NCBI RefSeq assembly: GCF_000208745.1
Contig: NC_030851.1
Coordinates: forward strand, 34,703,706 to 34,767,705
From: Theobroma cacao
Taxonomy: Eukaryota > Streptophyta > Magnoliopsida > Malvales > Malvaceae
Direction of reading: 5' to 3'
DNA: 64,000 nt
This document shows positions 22,660-34,398 of the stretch, one piece after another (position 1 is the first letter of the stretch; each line of letters begins with the position of its first letter). Under the pieces are notes generated by a model. That model was given only the letters and a program-made list of their open reading frames with translations. It was not told where the DNA came from and did no database searches. Both the position numbers and the translations under genes were made by a program.

Positions 22660-25200
22660 GCTCTAGTGGACATTTTCAACAATAATAGTGTGAGATACAA
22701 TCTCACACTAAAAGAAAAAAAAGAATGGAAGTTTTTTAAATAGTTATGTTTGTTCAAACAATTATATTTATTTAAATAATTATGCATGTTCAAAAAGTTA
22801 CATATTTTTGTTTATAAATAGGATTCCTTTGGTTTTTTGAAATTATATAAAAAAAATTTACAATCAATCTCTCTTCTTCATCAAATACTTTTCACATTAT
22901 TTCATATAATGTTTTGTTAAAAAAACAACTTTATAGGATTTCGATACCATACCTCGATGAATACTAAGTGGATTCGTTTTTTCAATGTAAAATATAGTTA
23001 ATAATTAGATTTCATTGTATCCTCATGGTTTATCGCTTTTGTAACCCTTTTGATAACTAATGTTGAGGCAAGCAAAACTTTGAGGACAGTGACATTGATA
23101 TACAGATTTTAAAAATGAAATGTTTGATAATTTTGAGATTTATAACTCAAAAGTTGATTTAAATTATGACTCTTTTATCAAGTGTTTAAAATTAGATAGA
23201 GGTAGAAAATATTATAATCCAAGTTATTTGAAATCCATTAGTATAGTATATCAAACTCTAGCACTAAACACATCGCAAAAAAATGGTGCGGCAAAAAGAA
23301 CTATAGGATATTAATTGAAATGGTAAATGCAATATTATCATACTCTAGTTTTGGATAGGATTTTTAGGATACAAAAAACTTTATTAACGACTTGTTACAT
23401 GTTAAATAGATTTTTTTGGAAAAAATTTAACCATGGCTCCAAATGAGCAATGGAAGAAAAAGAAACCAAATCTTAATTAGTTGAAGCTTTGGAGAGTAGA
23501 ACTATAGTTAGGGGTAGATCTAGGAATATTTGTAAGTGGTGTCATAACTAAAATAATAATAATAATAATAATATAATATAAATATGTTAAAATTCATAAA
23601 TTAGAAGTTTTAACATTAAATTAAAGAAATATAACTTCAACACATTAATTTAGTACTTTAAAGTATAAAAATTATAATTAAGATAACTATAATTGTTCAC
23701 GGTGATTTCTTATATTTTGAAAACAGTGCATGATTGAATCAATAGAAATACTATAAAATTAATAAAAAAAAGTAAGATTCATAACTTCAAGATATTATAT
23801 GACATGCAATATTATTTTCAATTAGCTAGATTATAATTATGAACCCAAACTATCAAATTAATCAAAAAATATTTAGACATAAAGTATTTAAAACTTAATT
23901 TGGATTGAAAATTAGTTATATTTGAAGCCTAGTTGAGTTGTTTGAGAAAGTGAAAAACGCAACTAAAGATCGAGAAGAAGAAAAGTCACTGTTGTCTCAA
24001 AGGTAAGATTTGAATGTTTGGAAAAGGAGGGAGAATAGTTTATGTTTTAACTTTTTTTAATAAAATCTTAAATTATAGAAGGAAATTTTTTTATCTTTCC
24101 ATGTAATATTTAAATATTAGTATATAAATTATTTTTTGATAAGTCTACTTTGACTTGGAGTCTTTGACCCCACTTTTTACAAAATTGCAAAAAAATTAGT
24201 GGGTTTATTAGTATCGTTAACTACATAAAAACTCTAGCATAAGTAGTATAACAAATATAAATTTTTGACATTTCGTTGAATAAGTGGTGTCATATGACAT
24301 CACTTTTATTAATGTAGGTCTGTCCATGACTATAATTAAAGTTTCGAAATCCAAAAGAAAGAAATTAGGTGAAAGAGGAAAATAATGTATATTCATATCA
24401 TATGCACACCATAATAAAATATATAGGTTTATGGTAATTGAACTAAATGGTTTAATTTCAATTAGCACTGTTTTTAATTGAATCAAGAAATGGTATTTTT
24501 GATAAAAATAAATTTAAATCTATTTCTAGATAACTATACAATCAATTCAACCAAAAGAATTCCATTAAAATATAATGAAAATAATGATGAATCTTGTCCA
24601 AAAATAAGAAAAAGTAAAAAGGTTAGAAACGTAAAAGATTTTGGACCCAATTTTTATATGTTTTTTATGGAAGGGATGGGTGAAAATATAGACAAAAAAG
24701 TTTCTTAGTGTTTTAATATAGAATCATGTTGCAAGGTAATACAGTCACAAGATTCTACATTTTAGAAGAAAGTAATTAATGATGAAATTAATTCAATAGA
24801 AAATAACACTTAGATTTTGGTTGAGCTTCCACTAAATTTTAAACCAATAGGATGTAAATGGACTTTCAAGAAGAAAAATGCAAGTGCAGGGAATCAAGGT
24901 TGGTAACTAAAGGCTTTATATAAAAAACTAGTAGCTTTATACAAAAGGGAAGGAATTTACTATTTTGATACGTTTGCTCTAGTAGCTAAAATTCTCACAA
25001 TTGGACTTCTACTTTCATTAGCATCAATTTAATATTTAGTAATTCACCAAATATTGAACGTAAAGATAACATTTTAAGTGGTAAATTAGAAGATAACTTA
25101 CATGGAACAAAGGATTCATTGTTCCAAGGTAACAACATAATTTGTAAGCTTGTCAGGTCATTGTATAGACTTAAAACAAGTACACAAACAATGACATCAA
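22660..25200 (+). mobile_element. Degraded Ty1/copia relic, interrupted by a hAT-type insertion
   Basis: A 5' LTR-like segment (about 22660-23115) matches, in the opposite orientation, the LTR of the element at 46410-52395: it has the inverted GTGTGAGA...TCTCACAC block, CTAAGTGGATTCG and TTTATCGCTTTTGTAACCC. It is followed directly by an integrase fragment (23118-23500; SFIKCLK, and MAPNEQWKKKKPN near 23430). The Gag and protease regions are missing. The integrase C-terminal part resumes at 24339 (KERN-type block GERG) and the first part of reverse transcriptase lies at about 24820-25180. Many stops and frameshifts; not functional. Confidence 0.8.
23509..24328. mobile_element. Non-autonomous hAT-type insertion nested in the copia relic
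   Basis: The left end reads TAGGGGTAGATCTAGGAAT and the right end, reverse-complemented, CATGGACAGACCTACATT. Both are degenerate forms of a CAGGGGCGGAGCTAGG-like hAT terminus. The flanking 8-mers ACTATAGT (23501-23508) and ACTATAAT (24329-24336) differ at one base and fit the 8-bp target duplication of hAT elements. Removing the 820 bp restores continuity of the surrounding integrase frame context. There is no transposase ORF, but it contains an (AAT)n run near 23550. Confidence 0.7.
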
Positions 25201-25224
25201 AATTTTGATCTTTCAAGGTAACAA

Positions 25225-27312
25225 CATTGTTTGTAAGCTTTTCACCACTTACCATAACACTTAATACTTCAATGACTACTCCAATATTTCTTTCCACCAC
25301 CTCTAGTACATATTTTTATTTATTTGCAATACTACATCTTCCTATCACAAAAATCTTTGTAAAATATCTCATAACATTATTGTTGAAAATGTCCAACATA
25401 AGCAAAGATTAGGTAGAGATGCATTTCCAAAGTCAATATTTCAATGACTACTCCAGTCTTCCTTTCTACCGCCTGTAGTACATTTTTTTTATTTATTTGC
25501 AATACTACATCTTTCTATCACAAAAATTTTTGTACAATATCTCATATCGTTATTGCCAAAAATGTCCAACATAAGCAAGGATTAGGTGGAGATGCATTTC
25601 CAAAGTCAACACTTCAATGACTATTCCAGTCTTCATTTCCACCGCCTCTAGCACATCTTTTTTATTTATTTGCAATGCATCTTCCTATCATAAAAATCTC
25701 TGTACAATATCTCATAACATTACTGTTGAAAATGTCCTACACAAGCAAGGATTAGGTGGATATGCATTTCCAAAGTCAATATTTCAATAATTACTCCAGT
25801 CTTCCTTTCCACTGTCTCCAGTACATCTTCTTTTATTTATTTGCAATATTACATCTTCCTATAAAAAAAATCTTTGTACAATATCTCATAACAGTATTGT
25901 TAAAAATGTCCAACATAAGCAAGGATTATGTGGATATGCATTTCCAAAGTTAATACTTCAATGACTACTTCAGCCTTTTTTTCCACCACCTCTAACACAT
26001 CTTTTTTATTTATTTGCAATACTACATTTTCTTATCACAAAAATCTATGTACAATATCTCATAACATTATTGTTGAAAATTTTCAACGTAAGCAAGGATT
26101 AGGTGGTGAGGAATTTCCGAAGTCAATACTTCAATAACTACTCCAGTCTTCCTTTCCATTGTCTCCCATACATCTTTTTTATTTATTTGCAATCCTCCAT
26201 CTTCCTATAAAAAAAATCTCTGTACGATATGTTGAAAATGTCCAACATAATCAAAGATTAGGTGGAAATGCATTTCCAAAGTCAATGCTTAATGACCACT
26301 CCAGTTTTCCTTTTCATTGCCTCCGGAACATCATTTTTATTTATTTGCAATAGTACATCTTCCTATCACAAAAATCTATGTACAATATCTCATAACATTA
26401 TTGTTGAAAATTTTCGGCATAAGCAAGGATTAGGTGGTGAGGCATTTCCAAGGTCAATACTTCAACAACTACTCTAGTCTTTCTTTCCATTGTCTCTTGT
26501 GCATCTTTTTATTTATTTGCAATACTACATCTTCCTATCACAAAAACCTCTGTTCAATATGTTGAAAATGTCCAACACAATCAAAGATTAGGTGGAGATG
26601 AATTTCCAAAGTCAATGCTCAATGACTACTCCAGTCTTCTTTTCCACCGCTTTTAGTAGATCTTTTTATTTATTTGCAATACTACATCTTCCTATCACAA
26701 AAATCTATGTACAATATCTCATAACATTACTGTTGAAAATGTCCTACACAAGCAAGGATTAGGTGGATATGCATTTCCAAAGTCAATATTTCAATGACTA
26801 CTCCAGTCTTCCTTTCTACCGCCTGTAGTACATTTTTTTTATTTATTTGCAATACTACATCTTCCTATCACAAAAATCTATGTACAATATCTCATAACAT
26901 TATTGCCAAAAATGTCCAACATAAGCAAGGATTAGGTGGAGATGCATTTCCAAAGTCCATACTTCAATGACTACACCAATCTTCTTTTCCATCGCCTCTA
27001 GTATATTGTTTTTATTTATTTGCAATACTACATCTTCCTATCACAATAATCTATGTACAATATCTCATAACATTATTGTTGAAAATGTTCAGCGTAAGCA
27101 AAGATTATGTGGTGAGGCATTTCCAAAATCAATACTTCAATAACTACTCTAGTCTTCCTTTCCATTGTCTTTTATACATCTTGTTAATTTATTTATAGTA
27201 TTACATCTAATTCCTATCACAAAAATCCCTATACAATATCTCATAGCATTATTGTTGAAAATGTTCCGTGTAAACAAGGATTCGGTGGAGAGGCATTTCC
27301 AAAGTCAATAAT
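25225..27312. repeat. Tandem array, about 12 units of 158-175 bp
   Basis: The landmark GCATTTCCAAAGTCAAT and its variants recur at 25421, 25594, 25764, 25938, 26111, 26270, 26442, 26600, 26771, 26944, 27118 and 27293, giving spacings of 170-175 nt except two of 158-159. Each unit also has TTTATTTATTTGCAATACTA and ACAATATCTCATAACATTAT. The short units lack the segment around CTCATAACATT. The variant with GGTGAGG and CCATTGTCT alternates with short units, suggesting amplification of a two-unit block of about 330 bp. Open frames inside are by-products. The array joins the copia relic on the left and an RLP relic on the right. Confidence 0.88.
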
Positions 27313-27632
27313 TCAATGGTCCATTGCTGGAACTAAGGCGGGGGAAACATATACACACATTCAAGCATGAAACCAAGGTGAGCCAACTTTTTATTCATGA
27401 CCATTACATTCTAAAAGGCTTTGTCATACTCATGAGAAGTGTTTGATTACCAAACTGCCACAAACAACCCAAAATCCTGTAGCGAATATCCCAGCCCCAT
27501 GCTTACATAGAACAGTAATTTTTCAGATCTGTCTTCACCTTTCCAAGTATTATTTTTATCTTCTCCGTATCCATTGCTTGAGATGAGCAGCTGGTTGACA
27601 ATGAAGGACCACAAAAGCTCCGGGATCCTTTT
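27309..27632 (-). pseudogene. 3' relic of an RLP gene
   Basis: The segment matches the end of RLP copy 3 and its 3' flank. The shared flank starts at ATTGCTGGAACTAAGGC (27313; compare 34137) and the coding part (27441-27632) matches 34510-34690: the transmembrane region, the acidic juxtamembrane part and the start of the LGPPLS-type cap. About 260 bp that encode the cytoplasmic tail in copy 3 are deleted, an extra base breaks the frame, and nothing remains upstream of the cap. Confidence 0.8.
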
Positions 27633-28111
27633 TCCTTTAAATGGCGCCTGATTGCACTTGATTGGTTTTACTTCAAATTCGGTTCATTTAACATAAAATA
27701 ATGAATCAAGAGCTCAATGGATACAAATAAAAGAACAAGGATTTAAGTGAAAATTTTGATATAATTCATGTGCATCAAAATACATGAAAATTAATCGAAG
27801 GAATAAAAATAAGAATCAAGATAATACTAACAAACATCGTTTGACTCATAGGAAATAGAAGATCCTAGGAAATTAACAACTTATAATAATTCAAAAACCA
27901 TGACAGAAACCATCAAACTAGTGTAGAAGTTAAAAAGAATCTTTCTATCTTCATTTGGGATTTCTACTCTTCCAACTCCATCTTCTAGGATGGAGACATC
28001 ACTTCGCTACAAATACAACGTGGAAGATACAAGTCGTGAGATAAGAAGGAAACAACCAAAAACCAAATGGAAAAAAAGGTCAGAAAGGAGAGCACTTACA
28101 ATGAATCGACC
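27633..28111. other. Spacer between RLP relic and RLP pseudogene
   Basis: AT-rich sequence with no gene recognised. The right part corresponds to the 3' flank of the RLP pseudogene. Confidence 0.5.
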
Positions 28112-31100
28112 TCAATTTCTCTCCATTACATTCTTCCTTTGCAAACGAGCCATGTTAACAGCAATCAGCACGGAGAGCTCATCCATCTTCTTATCCAAGA
28201 ACCGGAAGTAGGCATGTTGGATAGATTTCTTTATAACCAAACTGCATAAAATGGCCAAAATCCCACAAAAAATCCCAGTAGCGCACTTAGATAGAAGTGT
28301 GGTTTTTCCGCTCTGTCACCATCCTTGTCGTTGGCATATATGTCTCCATCAATGGGCATTGAGCAGTTGATTGACAATGGAGGCCCACAGAGTCCCGGGT
28401 TACCCTCATAAATGGATGGATAGGCAATGGTCTGCAGTTGGTTAGATGATGGAATTTGACCGAGGAGGTTGTTGTAAGACAAGTTCAAATAGTTCAAGAG
28501 AGCCATTGAAGATATGCTTGGAGGAATTGGGCTTGAAAGATGGTTATGCGAAAGGTCAAGGGCTTCTAGCCATTGTAAACTGTCAAGATTTTCTGGAATT
28601 CTCGCCGTCAGTAGGTTCCAAGATAAATGCAAGAATCCTAAGGTTGATAGATTTGTTATCTCCTCTGGTATCTCTCCCACTAAATTGTTGCTGGACAGGT
28701 CGATGCCGTTTATAAGTGGAATTATTTTGGTAAATACAATTTCTGGTCCCTCGATGACCAACTTCATGTGGTTATCGAATGTTGTTTCTGTGGATGAGGG
28801 TCCAAGCCTGAAGATGGTGCGCAAAGTTTTCAGACGTGGCAAGCTGCCCAAACAAGTAGGAATGGACCCTGATAAATTGTTTTGTGCTAGATCCAAGATG
28901 TGGATGTTGGAGAGGTGACATAGTTGTTCAGGAATGCTTCCTGTTAGAATGTTGGCTCCGAGGCTTAAAAAGGACATCGGAGATTGGCTGGTCACATTGA
29001 CTCGGGTATAGACCCTGTGAATTTATTCCCTCCAAGATCAAGTGAAAACAGAAACTTTGCAATCCTGCAAGAACTTAGAGAGCTCCCCAGAAAGATTATT
29101 ACGGCTCAATTTCAACCGGCCAAGTGAAGGAATAGAGCACATAGAGCAGGGTATATCACCTGATAGATTATTCTTAGAAAGATCTACAATCATCAAATAT
29201 TGCAAACCCTGCCATTGCTTGGAATTCTTCAGATAACTGATGCTGATAGATCAAGAAAATTAAAATTCGTCAAATTGTTTAGAGTTGGCGGAATGCACCC
29301 ATTTAAAAAGTTCCCAGAAAGATCTAAGTTTTGCAATTCTGATATTTCATGGCCTATGTTTGAGGGAATCGGCCCAGAAAAATTGTTCTTCAATGAGAGA
29401 TCTGTCACATTTGACGAAAGTGGTATGGAACCCTCCAGATGGTTGAATCCTAAATTAATCCGTACCCCTAGATCAGAGGGAAAAGCAATTGACCTAGGAA
29501 GCTTCACTCTCAACTGGTTGTGAGAAAGATCCAGCCACCAAATCTCTGGTACTATTCTCCAAAACCAATCAGGAATGGTGTCTGAAATGCCTACATTTGA
29601 GAGCGTAATTTCAAAAGACGTGTTTTGAGTTCTGAGCCACGAAGGGAACGAAGGGCCTAATTGGCAATCACTGATTGCAATTTGATTGAGCTGGAAGGGA
29701 GAAATCCAGTCATGTCTCAATCTAAACACCAAGGATTTGTTTGTAGATGATAAACAGAGATCACATAATCTTGTTAGATTCTGAAAATGAAGCTCGGTTA
29801 TGACTCCTTCAAAGGAATTCCCAGATTCCCATAGAGACCCAGTTGAAACAACCGCGGGAGTTGTCCAATACTTTCAGTGATGGCTCCACTCATCATGTTG
29901 AATCTCAGGTCGAGCACTTCCAAACGTGACAAATTCCCCACTGACTTCAGAAGTGGACCCCAAAATGCGTTGTGGGAAAGCTGAAGGTATGCTAAATAAC
30001 CTAGGGACCCCAAGGAATCAGATAACTTCCCTGTAAGTTTATTGGAGCGGAGTGCAAGAAACTTCAAATTCCTAAGGAACCCCCAGGAATCAGGTAAGTT
30101 CCCTGCGAGATTATTTGTGTTTAAATCCAATGTCTCTAAGCTACAATTACTGCATCTTGACAAACCCTCTATGAGTTCTTCAATTTCACCGCCAATGGAA
30201 CTCGATGATAAATCTAAAACTTGTAAGTTGCGAAGATTTCCTGGTGAAACCTTTGGAGTGTGACCTGTAAGGTTAGAATCACGAAGTCGAACTTCAACGA
30301 GGGTACTGAAATTAAACAGCCAGTGTGGCAGTGAAGAGCTGAACTTGTTATAAGAGAGGTCAAGGGCCTGAAGGGATGTGAAATTTACAAATGGAAGAGT
30401 CTGAGGGAGGTCATAAAGTCGACAGCTAAATAAATACAACTCAAACAGTGAAGGAAGCATACTTATGACTTGCAGCCAATTATTGGTTGCCTTACTGAGG
30501 TTTACATATCTTAAGTTGAGGTATTGAAGAAAAGAGAGGCTAGAGAGCCATTCTAAATCTGACACCCAAAGCTCTTCTGAAGTTGAAATCCCCATCATAC
30601 TGAGATCAAGATGAACTAAGGTTGACAGATTCCCAAGGTGTGGGGAGGAATCATTCCAGAAAAGTTTGCCCAATTCAGGTTAAGATATTTCAAATTCTTG
30701 AGTGAACCAAGGAAATCAGGGATTGGAATTCCTAAGAAATCGTTATCACTCACATCCAAGTAATTCAAATGTGTCAAGTTCAGCAAAGAAGGATTCAACG
30801 TACCACCCAATTGATAGAACCGATTAGGTGGTGCTGAATTCCCTCCATCCGAAGGACAGTCCTACTTATTTCTGAGGTCAACAATATGACCTGTCTGATT
30901 GCTACAGCCTACGCCTGCCAAGTTGCAGCAATCTTCACCAATCCAAGAAGAGAGTCGACCAAAGGGATCCCTAAGACCTTCTTTGATACTAAGAAGGGCT
31001 TTCCTCTTCATCTCCATGCAGCCAACATTGGAATTGAATTCAGCAGTCTCAAGGTGATAAAGTCTAGAAAAAAGAGGAAGGAAGAAACAAAAAGAAGTTG

Positions 31101-31124
31101 GAAGGACGTGTTTCTGCTAGGCAT
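28112..31124 (-). pseudogene. RLP pseudogene, EIX type (RLP copy 2)
   Basis: The segment aligns end to end with the two intact paralogues: start MPSRN at 31124, LRRNT with [15 protein letters not shown] and [10 protein letters not shown], LRRs, cap, transmembrane region and a tail ending KNVMERN at 28112. It is broken by at least six lesions: a frameshift in a poly-T within the signal peptide (about 31070), a stop at 30862-30864, a frameshift near 30640, a small insertion/frameshift near 29810, a stop near 29229 with loss of frame to about 28995, and a frameshift in the transmembrane segment near 28240. Long open pieces between lesions (up to 291 codons) indicate fairly recent decay. It cannot make a full receptor; a truncated transcript is possible. 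Confidence 0.9.
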
Positions 31125-33416
31125 TTTCACCTCGCAGCAAATTGCACGGCCCACAATCAAGACTACAGTCTTTGTTTTATTTATCTACAGTATGTAACTC
31201 AGTGACACATTTTCAAAGTCAACTACTAAAATTGGTTTGTAGGTTCTGTTCGAAAAAATGTCCAGAGAATATACGTACAAAGAGCCAACGATTTATCACA
31301 TCACATAATACATATAGATAACAAGAGTGCTTATCGTTAAGACTTCTCAAGTCTCTTTGAAACACTAAAAAGAAAATAATTTTTTTTATAATTAAAAAAA
31401 TTTAAATTTTATTTTTTAAATAAAAAAATTATAGATCAATCAATGTAAAATTTTACTTTTTAAATACCAATATGACCATGCTAATTAGTTAACCACCAAA
31501 TTAGCAAGTGCTTGAAGGCATATCAACCTGCCAATAGCTATCGAAAGCAGTACTCTCAGACATGTATAAGTTTCAATTTTCTAAATAATTACGTCCGGTC
31601 AGAAAAAGGGTGAAAAGATTGTTCCATCATTGTTAGACTTAGATATGTGTGCGCAAAGCTGTCACCGCCCTGCACTTCCTAGGAGTCAATGGCAAAAGAA
31701 TCTTAAAATATTAAAATCATCATCCATGAAAAATCTATCTTTACAATTAAAATAAGCCCCAACTACGTTCCATGGTTGACACGTAGCCAATTGGGCTGTC
31801 TAATTCGTTGCCTTTTTTTCTTTTCCTTTTTTTTTTTTTGCGTAAGTTGATGCAAATGACGTGGTTGCATGCTTTAGGTGTGAAAAAAAAAGAAAAAAAA
31901 TGGGGAAAGAGAACAGATGAAGGCACGAAGAGAAAAAAGAGAAAAAAAAGACAAAATTGAAAATAAAAAAAAATTATGAAATAGTTTTAATATGTGTAAT
32001 ATTGTCATTATTTTAAAATTTTATTTATTTTTATTATTAACTTGAAAAAAATTATTGATTATAAATTTTAAAAATATAATAAAATTCAGTAATTGATTGC
32101 GTTTTGTATTGACAAAATGAATTTGTCAAAACATACGAGTTTGAGAACTTAACCACTTAATGTAAAATGAGTCGTTATCAATCTTTTTTATATAAATGCA
32201 GTTGATTATCTAATTAAATTCATTATTTTTAATAAAATTCTAAATTTAACTTAAGTTTATTAGAAAAATAGGTTGTGGTTTACAAAATAGAATTAGATTC
32301 GTTAGTACAATTACACACTAAGAAAGTATTAGCATCTATGCTATGTCCATTTAATAAATAATACCCATTAATTATATGTTATTTTATTTTAGCTTTGATA
32401 AGATGGTTCTTAATTTATCCTCGCAAAAAAAAAGATATCCTTAATTTCATATTTGATTTAATTGTTATTATTAATTTTCCCTTTTTCTTTTTATTATATC
32501 ATTATTTAAATATTAGAGATCTTTCAAAAGTCTTCCTAACACTTTTGATGAGATCTAGGAAAATTCCCCTCAATTCAAAAGTATTTAAGAAAGCCACTTA
32601 CTTTCTTGAAAAAATAGCGTTATCAAATTAATTTTATATTTATGAAAGGATTTTCTTATTTCATTATTTAACAGTTAGAAACTTATTTTTTTAGATCTTC
32701 CTGACACTTTTAGTGAATATTAAAGAAAGTCCTCTCACCTTGGAGATATTTGGGAAAATCATTTAGTTATTGAAAAGACTCCATCATCAGATTAATTTAG
32801 TGTCTTATATATGTAGAGGTTTGGAATAAATCTTTTATTCCATTTTGTTTCTTTTATTCTTTTTATTTTTCCTCTTTTTATGATTTTTTACCTTTTTTAT
32901 TTTTATTAAAAATAAGCTCTTGATATTGAAATTTTTTTCTAAAATTTAAAAACTTTTAGTAGAATATTAAAATTTTCCTTACCTAAAAATTTTAAGAAAA
33001 TTGTCACTTACAACTTTATTACAATTCCATCATTGGTTGAGTTCCATTTATTTGCATAGTTAAATACATATGATGCAAGGAAATAAATATCATGATATAA
33101 TTTGCAAATTATTGAGAATTTTAATTCTACATATTCACTTTATTTTGTACATATTTATTAATTATTTAGAAATGATCTTCTTTGTGAAAATAAATTTGAG
33201 ATTCCCCAATATTTTGGTAAGGTCTCATAATTATTTTCACTTTGAAAAATTGAGAATAAAATTATCATTTACAACGTTTTTCAAAAATTCTCTTTTGGGA
33301 AAATTTTCTTAAATAATCACCATTTTTTACTATTTGTTCAATTTATTTAACTATTGTAATTTTATCAATTTTATTATTCTTAAATTACCATATATTACAC
33401 AAACTCTTATAGCATT
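31125..33416. other. AT-rich intergenic region within the RLP cluster
   Basis: No gene is recognised. It contains poly-A/T tracts (31380-31440, 31800-31980) and degenerate repeats around 32510-33250, in which GATCTT...CTAACACTTTT...GAGAT-like segments recur roughly every 170-240 bp. A stretch at 32071-32110 resembles 33466-33500, hinting at another copy of the LTR-like relic there. Confidence 0.45.
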
Positions 33417-33600
33417 TTTCAGCAAGCCTTGATCTTTAGTGTACAAAAGGGTTACAATTAATAAATATAAAAAATACAATAAAATTTAGTAATTGATTTT
33501 TTTTTTTTGTATTGATGATAGCAATCCATTAAGCACTCATTGACATGGAGTTAGATAATCAAATTCTTATCAAGTTTTTAAATAAAAAAATAATATGAAA
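33417..33600 (-). mobile_element. LTR fragment related to the copia element
   Basis: GTGTACAAAAGGGTTACA (33438) and CCATTAAGCACTCATTGA (33525) match the LTR blocks GTGCAAAAGGGTTACAGG and CCACTAAGCATTCATTGA of the element at 46410-52395 in the same order and orientation, followed by a similar ATAATCAAATTC tract. No internal domain is attached, so it is a decayed solo LTR or fragment. Confidence 0.55.
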
Positions 33601-34398
33601 AACAATCTGAGAAGCGTATTGAGAAAGACGAGAGTGAAAGGCTCAAAATCAATCACACCAAATACAATAAATAAAATATAAAGGAATACATTTTTCTTTT
33701 GAGAAGCTAAGAGAAGAGATTAATAGTTGTAAATAAATCAATTGGACAAGGGATTACAGACTAGAGTGAGTCCGCTTTTTGGGAAGGACCACATCTAGTA
33801 TATGTTTATATTGGTATGAACTTGGTGGAAATTGATTATTGAATTTCAAAATAGGAATGTTTCAGAGCCTACTTAGTCATATCAAACTGCGCACAAACTA
33901 TTATAATCTTTCACTACTAGAATTGAATCGTATGGGTTCCATGGTATTTGAGTCGAAGTGTTGTTTTAGAACATAAAATTGCTCCTTTTTTTTTTAATTT
34001 ATTTGAGCAATGGAGTTGGTTCTTTTGTACAAATTAACAAGTCAAATGATTTGCACTAGTAAGTGTGAGGCATTGACCGATTGTACAAATTAACAAGCCA
34101 AATGATTTGCACTAGTGAGTGTGAGGCATTGACCGATTGCTGGAACTAAGGCAAAAGGAAACATATACACATGCATATGCAAGCAAGCACTATAGAAACA
34201 AGGTGAGTCAACAATTTATTTCATGACCATTACAATCTTTTGAAGTGCATCGTGCTCACAAGTATCATCCTTCATCACTCGGCTGCGGTCGTTAGGGTAC
34301 AACTAGAGGAAGTAAAACGTTATTCAAAAAAAAAAAAAGAGTGAAAATGTAAAGGATACTCAAACTTTATTTAATTATTATTTATTACCCTTAGCACG
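33601..34398. other. 3' flank of RLP copy 3
   Basis: No gene. It includes a 56-bp direct tandem duplication (34025-34136) and the flank block shared with the RLP relic (from about 34135). Confidence 0.55.
34025..34136. repeat. 56-bp tandem duplication
   Basis: Two adjacent near-identical copies starting TTGTACAAATTAACAAG at 34025 and 34081, offset 56 nt, each ending GAGGCATTGACCGA. It lies beside the 3' flank shared with the RLP relic. Confidence 0.9.

Noticed and set aside
25756..26477. Series of similar ORFs of 60-75 codons
   Set aside because: By-products of the tandem array; they repeat the same translation and drift in and out of frame.
25225..27312. CRISPR-like array
   Set aside because: Repeats are contiguous, 158-175 bp, degenerate, with no unique spacers, in a plant genome.
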